Origin: an uncultured Aquimarina sp.
GTDB taxonomy: Bacteria; Bacteroidota; Bacteroidia; Flavobacteriales; Flavobacteriaceae
Length of the DNA stretch: 64,000 nt
Assembly: GCA_947496705.1 (NCBI GenBank)
Contig: CANMDW010000020.1
Coordinates: 1 to 64,000 of the forward strand
Direction: 5' to 3'
Shown here: positions 7,843 to 16,726 of the stretch, piece by piece
How positions within the stretch are numbered: the first letter of the stretch is position 1
Layout of the letters: each line of letters starts with the position of its first letter
Translations under genes and position numbers: made by a program
The notes under the pieces: model-generated
Told to the model about the DNA's origin: nothing
The model's input: the letters and a program-made list of their open reading frames with translations, nothing else
The model's database searches: none

Positions 7843-10038
7843 TTAATTTATAATAAGTTTTACATTCAATATTACTTTCATACCATTTATACTTCCATCT
7901 TGTCCCCAAATTGTCTCATTGGCTAAATTTTTTGGGGAAATTGCACATGTCAATTTATTTCCAGTACTCCCAGGAACTAAGGCAATATAGTTGGACGCTT
8001 TCTTATCAATATAAGATATATTGGTTATAATTTGCTTTATAGGTTCAGATGTATTATCCTTTGTTCCTTCTCTAAATATAATTACTTCACCTACTCCTCC
8101 AGAAACATAACTATCTATCAGACTAGAATCACCATCAAGAATCGTAATTAAAGGACGGTCAGTAGTCCTATATTCTATTAAAAAAGAAATCTCTTCAATT
8201 TCGTTTTCATAATCATTTTTAAAAAAAATATTATTCCAATAATTATCAAATATCTGAATGTCCTTACTTAGAGTATTATTTCGAACAAGAAACTCTGCAT
8301 TTGACGATACGGCAATTAAATTGTTATTTAATATTCCCTTATTAGCATCTTCAAGAGTAAAAACTCTTGTTAAATCACCTGATATAATATTTCCCGAAAT
8401 TTTAAAGTTATTTACTCCTTCTGGATCCCTAGTTCTAATTCCAGACGTATTAGGGTTATTTGTAATTTCGTTGTAAATGATATGATTAGAATCACAAATA
8501 ATTTGATTACCTCCTAAGAAAATACCTTCACTATATCCACTATCAACAATCGTATTTGAATTAATTTTTGTATTGTCATAAACGGAAGAACCAATACCCA
8601 TTTTTGAATCACATACGGATCCTGATGCAGTACCACAATTATTTATAATATTTTCAGAAATTATTGCATCTTTTTTTCTTATAACACCTCTATTACCTGT
8701 CAATAGGATACCACTTACCATACAATTATTGATTTCATTATTAATAATTGAAAATTGATAACCTGAATGAGCATCAACACCTCTTCTCTTGCAATCGTAG
8801 ATAATATTATTAGAAAAAATAACATTTCTAGCCTCTGTTTCTAAAATACTAACACCACGAAGTGTAATACCATATCCAGGATTAATCTCTCTATCACTTT
8901 CAATAGCATCTGGGTGACCGTTACTATAAATGGTATTATTAGTTATAATCGCACCATCTATGCCGTGAATGCTTATTCCAGCAGAATAATTATGATGAAG
9001 TTTGTTATTAGTAATTGTTATATTTTTACAGAGTTTTTTTTGTTCATTTTCGGGGTCACCTAAAAACTGGACTTGTATTCCTGTATAATTAAAACTATGA
9101 ACTTCTGTGTTTTCTATTTTAATATCTGTACATCCATTTTTGATTAAAATTCCTATTCCACTATCACCTATATAACCTCCATTATATGGTATCAAAGTTG
9201 TATTTGTTCCATTTCTGTACTTGCCCCAAGGTCGGATGTATGGGCTAGATGGTTTTGCAAAAGCATTTTCTACAAACCTTTTTTCTCCTCCTCCTTCATT
9301 TAATTTTGTTCCTCTCAAATTAATATCACAATAATTATCTGGATGAATGTAGTTTAAAGTCATATTTTTATCTGGAAATTCCCCTCGCCCTTTAAAAACT
9401 CCTCCTTTAATCTTAATATTTTCGGAGTCATTAATTTCCAGTATCCCATGTCCATGTTTGTTTGTTGATATTGTTGCTCCTTTAGAAAGTTCAAATATTA
9501 AATTATTACAAGAATTTATTCTTAACAAATCATCAACTAAATAGTTCTCCTTGGGCAAATAAATATGCCCAGAACTCATTTCTTTTACTACATCTATTGT
9601 TTTCTGAATAGATTGTGACCATGCAATCGTGGATTCATTATGCCACCAATGAGGATAAAGAACTTTGTTCTTTGATATTTTTTTTACATATCCGCTCCCT
9701 GTAAATATTTGAAAAAATCCGGCTTTAACACTGCCTTCAATATTTATATTTACACCAACGTTCAATTTTAATGTTCCCCCATTAAAAAAATTAAGTACTA
9801 CATTTTCAGGAAATGTAAAGTCATCTTCGATTATTATTTCCCCTTGTATTGTTATTGTTCCTCTAACTTCTCCGCTAATATTAGTCAAAGCAGCTAATGC
9901 CTCATCTAAAATTTTTTTACTCTCATCCTGTGAAGCAGTATTTTGAATACCCCCTGTCATTATATAATTTACAGTTTGCTGAGAAAAAATAGAATTTGTA
10001 ATTATGCTAAAAAACAATAGTAAATATTTAGTTTTCAT
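7843..10038 (-). CDS. Secreted right-handed parallel beta-helix protein
   Basis: 731 residues. The signal peptide is MKTKYLLLFFSIITNSIFSQ. From about residue 190 to 560 there are repeated strands of the PbH1 type (NIKIENTEV, NITITNNKLHHNYSAGI, GAIITNNTIYSNG, NVIFSNNIIYDC, FSIINNEINNC), rich in Asn ladders. This fold is typical of pectate-lyase-like polysaccharide lyases, epimerases and phage tailspike-like proteins. The C-terminal 170 residues form a separate beta-rich domain with no T9SS sorting signature that I can see. It is flanked by repeats and noncoding DNA in element B and appears to be cargo. A polysaccharide-active or adhesin role is likely, but the substrate is unknown. Confidence 0.8.
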   Translation of the reverse strand: MKTKYLLLFFSIITNSIFSQQTVNYIMTGGIQNTASQDESKKILDEALAALTNISGEVRGTITIQGEIIIEDDFTFPENVVLNFFNGGTLKLNVGVNINIEGSVKAGFFQIFTGSGYVKKISKNKVLYPHWWHNESTIAWSQSIQKTIDVVKEMSSGHIYLPKENYLVDDLLRINSCNNLIFELSKGATISTNKHGHGILEINDSENIKIKGGVFKGRGEFPDKNMTLNYIHPDNYCDINLRGTKLNEGGGEKRFVENAFAKPSSPYIRPWGKYRNGTNTTLIPYNGGYIGDSGIGILIKNGCTDIKIENTEVHSFNYTGIQVQFLGDPENEQKKLCKNITITNNKLHHNYSAGISIHGIDGAIITNNTIYSNGHPDAIESDREINPGYGITLRGVSILETEARNVIFSNNIIYDCKRRGVDAHSGYQFSIINNEINNCMVSGILLTGNRGVIRKKDAIISENIINNCGTASGSVCDSKMGIGSSVYDNTKINSNTIVDSGYSEGIFLGGNQIICDSNHIIYNEITNNPNTSGIRTRDPEGVNNFKISGNIISGDLTRVFTLEDANKGILNNNLIAVSSNAEFLVRNNTLSKDIQIFDNYWNNIFFKNDYENEIEEISFLIEYRTTDRPLITILDGDSSLIDSYVSGGVGEVIIFREGTKDNTSEPIKQIITNISYIDKKASNYIALVPGSTGNKLTCAISPKNLANETIWGQDGSINGMKVILNVKLIIN

Positions 10039-10381
10039 TATTTATTTCAATTATAGATTTTTGAATTGTAAAAATAAAGTTATATCAATAAAAATTCATA
10101 TTCTATTGAGTTCTTTCTTTTAAATTCTCATTCCATACACATTCCCACTTCACTCCTACCGTCGCTTCGGGGAAAGCGTATTCCATTACATTTTTAAAGA
10201 ATATTTGAGAAGAAAAAAATAAGAAAAAGTAGTAGTCTGAACTTCGCTTTTACCAAAGCAAAGTGTCATAACGCAGAACATTATAGTACAAATGTTTTAT
10301 TGTAGCAAATTGTGCATAGCTCTGATATTTGATATAAGATCATTTCTGATGCTTTAGCGTCATAACGATACTGATTTTATG
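10039..10381. other. AT-rich intergenic stretch
   Basis: This is the upstream region of the beta-helix gene. It holds a short copy of the 7401/7625 repeat (10283-10297) and CATAACG motifs at 10267 and 10361. No gene or clear promoter is seen. Confidence 0.4.
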
Positions 10382-11035
10382 TCAAAGCTTCCTTGGCATT
10401 GTAATTGATTTCCCATGATATCTAACTTTCAATTTCATAAGGTCATAATTTTTTAAACTCGCATCCATAAATGCAAAAAGGCCAGGAACAAATACAAGTA
10501 AAATCAGCAAAAAAAGAACAATGTTTTTTGTGCTCTTTTCCACATCGACATACTGTGACAGAATGAGAATCACAATGAATGATAAAATCATTAATGCTGC
10601 TAACAGATACGTCATGAACAAATCTACGTTGGTTTGTCTTGTGACTTTTAGATGTATTGCTCCATCCTTGATTTTTGAATTCTTAAAGAGTACTAAAAAT
10701 AACCTCAAAGGAATCTCATCTTTTAGTTCATTATAATATGCCAAAAATAGCCTTCGCTGTTTACCATTAAGGTAATACCCAACCATATCAACGAATGCCA
10801 TTACCATGATTTCATGTTTTAATACTTTCTTCAATAGTTTATCCTTTTTTCCAAGGTTCTCTTGATAAAATTCAAATTTCCTTATTTTTTCCTCGTTATT
10901 TCTTCTAAAAAGTCTGGAAAAAAACTGATGGTTCTTTACTACAAAAACAGAAGGAGCAATCAATGCCAACATTGATGCGACTGGAATAAAGAATTGTGGG
11001 TAGTCCTCCAAGAATCGTAAAATAATTTCTCCCAT
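10382..11035 (-). CDS. Membrane protein of unknown function
   Basis: 217 residues with one hydrophobic segment near the N-terminus (FFIPVASMLALIAPSVFVV, about 15-33) and two near the C-terminus (about 140-162 and 169-191). A central soluble region of about 100 mostly charged residues contains YYLNGKQRRLFLAYYNELKDE. The layout resembles small accessory membrane proteins of mobile elements, but I recognise no family. It precedes bfmA on the same strand, separated by about 250 bp. It could belong to an element stability or defence function, which is not shown by the sequence. Confidence 0.55.
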   Translation of the reverse strand: MGEIILRFLEDYPQFFIPVASMLALIAPSVFVVKNHQFFSRLFRRNNEEKIRKFEFYQENLGKKDKLLKKVLKHEIMVMAFVDMVGYYLNGKQRRLFLAYYNELKDEIPLRLFLVLFKNSKIKDGAIHLKVTRQTNVDLFMTYLLAALMILSFIVILILSQYVDVEKSTKNIVLFLLILLVFVPGLFAFMDASLKNYDLMKLKVRYHGKSITMPRKL

Positions 11036-11166
11036 TTAGCTAGTTTAAAATATCTATCGTTTAATGCGTATAGTTTTTGAAAGTCTTTTAGCTGCTTGGA
11101 ATCTCAAGCATTTTATATTTTAGGCACCCTTTCCAGTAAATATACTTTCGCAAATATTTGTAAAGG

Positions 11167-11295
11167 ATGGTTCTTACGCAAAGAAGGACTATAATCAAAA
11201 ATCTTTCAAAAGTAAGTGTTGAAGCTTTAAAAAAAAGGGACATCAGAGAGTATTTCTGGGATATAAAAAAACAAAAGGAAGACTTTGTATTCTAA
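11167..11295 (+). CDS. Possible small basic ORF, doubtful
   Basis: A 42-codon frame (MVLTQRRTIIKNLSKVSVEA, ending EDFVF) lies opposite the gap between the membrane protein and bfmA genes and overlaps the bfmA 3' end by 4 bp. There is no clear ribosome binding site. Amphipathic basic composition is the only support. Confidence 0.2.
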   Translation: MVLTQRRTIIKNLSKVSVEALKKRDIREYFWDIKKQKEDFVF

Positions 11296-11843
11296 TGATT
11301 TCTTATGGTTCTTTTATATTTTTCCACTGCCCCCATAGGGAGCTCCAGCTTGAGGTAGTCTCTGCCAAAACTACTTTTTACAAGCTTGACATTATCCAAT
11401 ACATAGCTAAAATCTTTTTTTAGCAAATCCATTTTATCCTCCAGCCTGTCATAGCTAATTCTGGGAACGGTGGTCTCTTCCATCCATTCTTCCTCTGGTT
11501 TTCCGTTAGGAAACTTCTTCTCTATAAAATCAAAATCATCCTCAAAATCACTGTCGCTTTCCTGATGTTCAAATAAGGATTGTAACATCGCCATGGTTGG
11601 TAAGGTTTGGCTTTTCTCAATATCCTTTATGATGGCTATGGAGGCATTCGTGCGTTTTCGGTTCTTTATGATTTCCTCTACCATGCTCTTCCCCAAACGG
11701 TCAGATGGTAAAAAACCATGCCACTCGAAAAAGTTCATCACCATATCCAAAGTTTTGGAATAGCTATTGGAGACCTTTTTTGAAAAGCTCTTAAACCTTA
11801 TTAACGTTTTCTTTTTTATCCGTACTGTTTTAAAATCATCCAT
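11292..11843 (-). CDS. bfmA: BfmA/BtgA-family mobilization protein
   Basis: 183 residues. The start TVRIKKKTLIRFKSFSKKVSNSYSKTLDMVMNFFEWHGFLPS and the motif NRKRTNASIAIIKDIEKSQTLPT are characteristic of this Bacteroidota accessory mobilization family. The N-terminal part resembles a ribbon-helix-helix DNA-binding domain and the family assists relaxase action at oriT. A relaxase gene usually follows, but here none does: the next gene encodes an unrelated membrane protein. It reads away from the inverted-repeat cluster at 11994-12173, where oriT would be expected. The gene looks intact. Confidence 0.85.
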   Translation of the reverse strand: MDDFKTVRIKKKTLIRFKSFSKKVSNSYSKTLDMVMNFFEWHGFLPSDRLGKSMVEEIIKNRKRTNASIAIIKDIEKSQTLPTMAMLQSLFEHQESDSDFEDDFDFIEKKFPNGKPEEEWMEETTVPRISYDRLEDKMDLLKKDFSYVLDNVKLVKSSFGRDYLKLELPMGAVEKYKRTIRNH

Positions 11844-11993
11844 TTTAAGTTCTATTATACATTACATTGTGACAATATTTTTTAATGTTTATGGGGCTTT
11901 TCAAAGGTTTTGTGACAATTCATTTTATTGCTTCAAAAAACACAAAATCTCAAAACACCTATAAACAGGGGCTTTACGGAGTAAATGAAAAAC

Positions 11994-12173
11994 GTAACGC
12001 TGCGCCAGCACGTTACCCTCTTGCTCTACAAATTCCGTCAAGCTCTGGCTTGACAAAATTCTCCGACAACTGATTTTCTTATCAGTTGCCTTTTTACGGA
12101 ATAAAAATCCCGTTATCGATTTTTGATGGGTACGGTCATTAGGAAAGTCAAATCAAAAAAGGATTGACCGTAC
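11994..12173. other. Inverted-repeat cluster, candidate oriT
   Basis: Four perfect inverted repeats lie within 180 bp, 150 bp upstream of bfmA: GTAACG/CGTTAC (11994-12016), GTCAAGC/GCTTGAC with a 4-nt loop (12037-12054), CAACTGAT/ATCAGTTG (12067-12088) and GTACGGTCA/TGACCGTAC (12130-12173). GAAAGTCAAATCA inside the last one also occurs upstream of both integrase genes (7023, 16613). The remainder of 11844-12505 is AT-rich, with a possible Shine-Dalgarno-like AGGAGG at 12408 but no gene. The oriT call is positional inference. Confidence 0.5.
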
Positions 12174-12505
12174 TTAAAATGTGCTTATATCAATCTTGTA
12201 AATATAGCATATTCACCATCAAAAGAAAAACGTTATTTGTTCCCGTTTGATACGTTTTGGCACTAAAAAATATGATTTTGGAAAAAACTAAAAGTCAAAA
12301 CATCAGATTTTGAGGTGAAAGCGCAATAATTGGAAAATATTCAGATTTCACAATCCCTTCTTACTTCTTCTTCATCCCATTTTTAGTCGGTCTCGACACT
12401 TTTTTTAGGAGGACTTCTGCAAAGAATTAATCTTTAATAATAAGGAGGGAAATAATACATATCCCCTCTTCTTATAAAACCAATAACCAATTAAAAACAT
12501 TAAAA

Positions 12506-14413
12506 ATGAAATATGAAAACAACCATAAGTTTTCAATGCTACTATTATTGGCAGTATTGATTAGCGGATGTCAAAAAGATTTTATTGAAACAAATAATGA
12601 AAGTTATATCGCCCCTGTTGAACCAGAAAACCTGATAAAATTAGGAAAGAAATTGGACAATCCGTATGACATTTCAGTGATGAAAGAAGCATTCAAGAAC
12701 ATTACGGAAGTTTCCAAAACAGGTAAATTAAGTGGATACCGTTCTATGAAAGTTATTACCGACCAAGAAGGAGATACATTGGAGTTTGTAGAAATCCCAG
12801 AAGATGTAATAAGGATAACTCACAAATATGTAAGGTTTAAACCAAGGAACCAAGAAGAAATGGACGCAATAACAGGTGATTCGACCTTGGTGCTCTTTGA
12901 CCACCCTCTAGATTATGAAATTGAACAAGAGGGCGATTATTACCATGACCCTAAAGTACACGATACCTTACCAACTCCCCAATATGCCACTGTTAAGATT
13001 TCGCAAAAGTTGAACGATACCATACCTTTCGAAATATTGTCCGAACTTTACCTTCCCGAAGAAGATGCTATTCTCGACCCTGAGCTTTTGGACGACCCCG
13101 ATAACGACCAAGTGGTTACGGTTGAGGAAACCACAACATCAAAGAGCAATCCCTCGACCTCAAAAGCATTGGACAAACAAGCGCTTAAGAGTTTTGCAAG
13201 CAAGGGAAAAACTAAAGAGAAAGTATTGATGATGGATGCTCTTGTGGCAGAAGCATTTCGTTTGACTAATAATGAGGTAGAAGAAGATAAAGAGGATAAG
13301 ATGTTTCAAATAGGCAGTGGTCAAACTTCTCGCTGGTTCGGCAGAAGAAAAAAATGGACACCAGAAGGTACAATACAAACTTATGACAACCGCTTGGGAA
13401 GAAAAATAGCTTTAGAAGGAGTAAAGGTAAAAGGTTGGCGGTGGTTTACTCGTCGTTCAGCCATCACCAATAGTTCTGGGTACTATCGTATGGGTAGGGT
13501 ACGAAAGAAATATTTTAAATATCGTATTGTTTTTGAAAGGCATCATTTTAAAATAAAAAGTGTGGGCACATTAGCTGGTGATATTATCCGTTGGGCAAGA
13601 GGTCGCGGAGCAGCCGAGATATCTCTCGGAAAACATCGTAGACGAAGAAGGGTAGACAGAACGTTAACGTCCCAAAACCATCGTTATTTGGCGGATATCT
13701 TTAGAGGAGCCCATTATTATTACTATAAAAACATTAGTGGACTTAGAAGACCGCCTCGCAACACAAGGTGGAGCAAGCCTAAAATGAAAATTGCAGCTTC
13801 AAGAACAAATAGCACTTCTTCTCATGTACATCAAAGAAGATGGCTTCCCATTATCGGGTCACAGATAGCAATAAAAGAGTATGGAGATCGTAGCGACCAA
13901 GTCATAGGAACTACCATACACGAGTTGGCACATGCCAGCCATTGGAATATGGATAGAGCAAATTATAATCGTATTGTTTGGAAAGGATACATAGACCCAA
14001 CCATTGCTCATGGAGGTGATTTAAATCCCGATAATAAAAGAGCTAGGCGCTTACTTGAAACTTGGGCAACTACTGTAGAAATTTACCTTACCCGAAAACT
14101 GTATCGAGACAATTATTTGAGGACTTATAGGTATACAAGAAATGATTTACAACAAAAATTTATTAATCGAACTGAAAATGACAACTATTATACTACTTGT
14201 GGCTATGATATGATTGATAACGAGAATCAATCCATAACAGAAGGTGCCGGACGACCTGTTGATAGAGTAAGTGGTTATACAATCAGGCAATTGGAAAATG
14301 CTTTACGTGGTTCGGACGTTTGGGGCGAATGGAAAGACCGTATAAAAGGTTTATACAATAACCCTACCGAGAACAATTTAAACGAACTTTTTAACAATTG
14401 GAGTGATGATTAG
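12506..14413 (+). CDS. Zincin-like (HExxH) lipoprotein, element B cargo
   Basis: 635 residues. The type II signal peptide has a lipobox ISGC (Cys22). Residues 1-240 are acidic. The middle (about 285-350) looks like a carboxypeptidase-regulatory-like beta domain followed by an Arg-rich stretch (KHRRRRRVDR). A putative zinc-protease core has GTTIHELAHASHWN, with H472, E473 and H476. A downstream ETWATTVEIYLTRKLY helix could supply the third ligand. It is likely exported and anchored to a membrane; the substrate is unknown. It overlaps the next lipoprotein gene by 11 bp, so the two are coupled. Its last 43 codons are duplicated after that gene. It may be a protease or a toxin-like effector; neither is demonstrated. 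Confidence 0.7.
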   Translation: MKYENNHKFSMLLLLAVLISGCQKDFIETNNESYIAPVEPENLIKLGKKLDNPYDISVMKEAFKNITEVSKTGKLSGYRSMKVITDQEGDTLEFVEIPEDVIRITHKYVRFKPRNQEEMDAITGDSTLVLFDHPLDYEIEQEGDYYHDPKVHDTLPTPQYATVKISQKLNDTIPFEILSELYLPEEDAILDPELLDDPDNDQVVTVEETTTSKSNPSTSKALDKQALKSFASKGKTKEKVLMMDALVAEAFRLTNNEVEEDKEDKMFQIGSGQTSRWFGRRKKWTPEGTIQTYDNRLGRKIALEGVKVKGWRWFTRRSAITNSSGYYRMGRVRKKYFKYRIVFERHHFKIKSVGTLAGDIIRWARGRGAAEISLGKHRRRRRVDRTLTSQNHRYLADIFRGAHYYYYKNISGLRRPPRNTRWSKPKMKIAASRTNSTSSHVHQRRWLPIIGSQIAIKEYGDRSDQVIGTTIHELAHASHWNMDRANYNRIVWKGYIDPTIAHGGDLNPDNKRARRLLETWATTVEIYLTRKLYRDNYLRTYRYTRNDLQQKFINRTENDNYYTTCGYDMIDNENQSITEGAGRPVDRVSGYTIRQLENALRGSDVWGEWKDRIKGLYNNPTENNLNELFNNWSDD

Positions 14414-14870
14414 AAAAGTTAAATATTTACCATTTGCACTGTTTATTCTATTATTCTACGGTTGTCCTAATGAGGAAGGTATGAATATAGATGTCTTTTA
14501 CATAGAAAACCAAAGTAATAATCCTTTTAAAATTGCACTCTATGAAACCAGCAGTAACACAATAATAGGTGGATTTGGCTTACCTAAACCGAAAGGAGAG
14601 TCATTGTCTTTTTCTAGTGAGGTTTTGGCTTTAAGCGAAGATTATGTGCTTCTTGCTAATAACGGAGATTCTGCAGTTATTGTTTTAGGAGACAGATATT
14701 TGGTTCATAAATATGACCAAGAGGCTAAGGTATTTACGCCAAAGGAAGGGAATATCTTTAAGATTTCCAGTTACGTTCAAGAAACCCCTACCATGTACCG
14801 TATGAAACTCACCCAAGCGGATTATGAGAGTGCGACTCCCTGTAATGATGACCCTATTTGTGGTAAGTAA
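14403..14870 (+). CDS. Small lipoprotein coupled to the zincin-like gene
   Basis: 155 residues with a signal peptide and lipobox (LFYGC). The mature protein is beta-rich (IDVFYIENQSNNPFKIALYE) and ends with a Cys-containing tail (CNDDPICGK). Its start overlaps the end of the upstream gene by 11 bp. No family recognised. The tight pairing of an exported HExxH protein with a lipoprotein is compatible with an effector-immunity or enzyme-inhibitor pair, but also with two subunits of a surface complex. Confidence 0.6.
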   Translation: MMIRKVKYLPFALFILLFYGCPNEEGMNIDVFYIENQSNNPFKIALYETSSNTIIGGFGLPKPKGESLSFSSEVLALSEDYVLLANNGDSAVIVLGDRYLVHKYDQEAKVFTPKEGNIFKISSYVQETPTMYRMKLTQADYESATPCNDDPICGK

Positions 14871-14875
14871 ACTGA

Positions 14876-15004
14876 TATAGTATTAGGCAGTTAGAAAACG
14901 CTTTACTAGGCGCAGATATTTGAGGAGAATGGAAAGACCGTACAAGAGGCTTATACAAAACCCCCGTCGAAAACAATTTGAAAGAACTTTTGGCAAACAC
15001 TTAA
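14876..15004 (+). pseudogene. Decayed duplicate of the zincin C-terminus
   Basis: 43 codons read YSIRQLENALLGADI, stop (TGA 14921-14923 where the parent has TGG), then GEWKDRTRGLYKTP and VENNLKELLANT. This matches the parent's end (YTIRQLENALRGSDVWGEWK, then DRIKGLYNNP). The fragment begins 6 bp after the preceding stop and ends 3 bp before the next small gene. Confidence 0.85.
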
Positions 15005-15007
15005 AGC

Positions 15008-15265
15008 ATGAGAAAAGAAACATTACTACTAGCAATTTTATTTATAATTTCTGTTAAAAGCTTATCTCAATCCTTTAATGAATTTAACGAACGAGAAATA
15101 AAACGTATTAATCATCTCGGAATCAAAACGGATTTGTGTGACTTGGAAAATGTTGATATAAAAACAGACTTTGATAGTATTCTTAAATTAAATAGCAAGA
15201 GAAAATCAAATAGGACTTTTGGAATAGTATTAATCCAAACAAATGTATGTCATATCAACTTTTAA
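15008..15265 (+). CDS. Small exported protein, possibly truncated
   Basis: 85 residues. The first 20 (MRKETLLLAILFIISVKSLS) form a signal peptide. The mature part is charged (NEREIKRINHLGIKTDLCDL) and unrecognised. Its stop abuts the first base of the 102-bp repeat at 15266, so it may have been cut by recombination there. It stands to the decayed zincin tail as the 155-residue lipoprotein stands to the intact zincin gene. Confidence 0.45.
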   Translation: MRKETLLLAILFIISVKSLSQSFNEFNEREIKRINHLGIKTDLCDLENVDIKTDFDSILKLNSKRKSNRTFGIVLIQTNVCHINF

Positions 15266-15367
15266 AACGTTTTATTATTGGTGGAAAAAGAGGTTGCCGA
15301 TGCGAGGGTTTTCCACCAATAATAAAATGATAGATTAAGCGACGATTGAGCGTCACACAAAGATTTT
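15266..15367. repeat. 102-bp hairpin repeat, copy B
   Basis: It is nearly identical to 5603-5705. The hairpin arms (TTTTATTATTGGTGGAAAA and complement) and the tail AAGCGACGATTGAGCGTCAC are conserved while the loop differs. Direct orientation to copy A makes it a possible substrate for homologous recombination deleting about 9.7 kb. Confidence 0.85.
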
Positions 15368-15378
15368 CCATTATTCTT

Positions 15379-16620
15379 TTATAAACATCCTTCCAATCGC
15401 TGCATATCCTCACTTACCTTTCTTTCAAGTACCCTAGCATAAATCTGGGTGGTCGTTATCTTGGAATGCCCCAATAGCTTTGAAACAGTTTCTATGGGCA
15501 CGCCATTGCTCAAAGTTACGGTCGTTGCAAACGTATGTCTTGCTATGTGAAAAGTGAGGTTCTTGTTGATATGGCACACATCGGCTATCTCCTTTAAATA
15601 TGAATTCAATTTCTGATTTGAGATTGATGGAAAAATTCTTTTGGTCGCAAAAGTATTGGGATGGTCTTTATAATCGTTTATGATTTCCCGTGCTTTTGGC
15701 AATAAAGGAATCCTAACAGGTATGCTTGTTTTTTGTCTATATGAGCTTATCCATTTTTTACCGTCTATCCCAATACAGATACTATCCTTTGTAAGGTTCA
15801 TGACATCCCCATAGGACAATCCCGTATAGCAACTGAACACAAATAAATCCTTAATGAGCTGTAACCTTTCGATAGTAAACTCCTTTTCCTCAATGGACTG
15901 TAATTCACCCGATGTAAGATATGCCCTTTCCTTTCGGATATACTTTGCCTTGAACTTTATAAACGGGTCTTTGTCCAGCCATTCCATCTTATGGGCAAGG
16001 TTTACAAGCTTCCTAAACCGTTCTATATGTTTCATGACGGTATTGTTCCCCATATCTTTTTGATGGCGTAAAAAACGCTCAAAATCTATGATAAACTTAT
16101 AATTGAGTTCGGAAAGATATATATCTGTAGTCCTGTGTTTTTGTTTTAGAAAAAGGAAGATATACTTATGGGTGGTGAAATAGTTTTTTTGTGTTCCCCA
16201 TCGCAGCGTATCTTTCATATGCTCTTTATGATATTCGATAATATCGGAAATGGCATACCTGTTTTCACCGTTACCAAGAAAATGGGTCTTGATAAGTTGA
16301 GGAGAAACCAATTTGTTTTTGTTCTTTAATTGTTGGTAACATTCAAAAAGTCTGGAATGTGTTTGGTCAAGGTAATTGTTCAACTGTTTGGCTTCAATTC
16401 CAAAACCTTTTAACCTGTTTTTGGAAACGTCCCAATCTGAAATGGTTACTTTCCGTTTAAGGGAAATCTCGGCACGCCTACCGTTTACGGTAACACGTGC
16501 ATAAAGTGGGGCTTTGCTGTCCTTTTTGTTGGCTAGTTTCAGCCAAAAGAGAACACTGAATGTGTGAATAGTCTGCATACTTTCATTTTTAAAAATTAAA
16601 CATTTCAAAACGAAAGTCAA
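15379..16620 (-). CDS. Tyrosine recombinase (integrase), IntDOT-like, element B
   Basis: 413 residues with the same three-domain plan as the element A integrase. It has an arm-binding N-terminus (LFWLKLANKKDSKAPLYARV), a core-binding domain and the catalytic residues H358, R361 (FHIARHTFATT), H385 (LLGH) and Y394 (QIYARV). Ser again replaces the first Arg (CYTGLSYGDV). It starts 164 bp from the tRNA-Pro 3' end and is transcribed away from it, as usual for tRNA-targeting elements. Both integrase leaders contain ACGAAAGTCAAATCA. It is expected to recombine at the 13-bp att repeats listed. Confidence 0.93.
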   Translation of the reverse strand: MTFVLKCLIFKNESMQTIHTFSVLFWLKLANKKDSKAPLYARVTVNGRRAEISLKRKVTISDWDVSKNRLKGFGIEAKQLNNYLDQTHSRLFECYQQLKNKNKLVSPQLIKTHFLGNGENRYAISDIIEYHKEHMKDTLRWGTQKNYFTTHKYIFLFLKQKHRTTDIYLSELNYKFIIDFERFLRHQKDMGNNTVMKHIERFRKLVNLAHKMEWLDKDPFIKFKAKYIRKERAYLTSGELQSIEEKEFTIERLQLIKDLFVFSCYTGLSYGDVMNLTKDSICIGIDGKKWISSYRQKTSIPVRIPLLPKAREIINDYKDHPNTFATKRIFPSISNQKLNSYLKEIADVCHINKNLTFHIARHTFATTVTLSNGVPIETVSKLLGHSKITTTQIYARVLERKVSEDMQRLEGCL

Positions 16621-16662
16621 ATCAAAGAAGCTCGGTTACCATTTTGAACCATTTTAAAACAA

Positions 16663-16686
16663 GGTAACCGAATAGGTAACTTATTT
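16663..16686. promoter_or_regulatory. Candidate integrase arm site, right end of element B
   Basis: GGTAACCGAATAGGTAAC then TTATTT matches the left-end copy at 7285-7308. An inverted GGTTACC lies at 16634. Confidence 0.5.
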
Positions 16687-16726
16687 TACCATATCAATTC
16701 AAATTAAATGATTGCCCTAAAACTAC

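Noticed and set aside
14403..14413. Frameshift fusion of the zincin lipoprotein with the next lipoprotein
   Set aside because: The second protein has its own signal peptide and lipobox; the 11-bp overlap is ordinary translational coupling.
14921..14923. TGA inside the zincin-tail copy as a recoded (selenocysteine or readthrough) codon
   Set aside because: The parent has TGG at this place and the fragment has no start; a nonsense mutation in a decayed copy is simpler.
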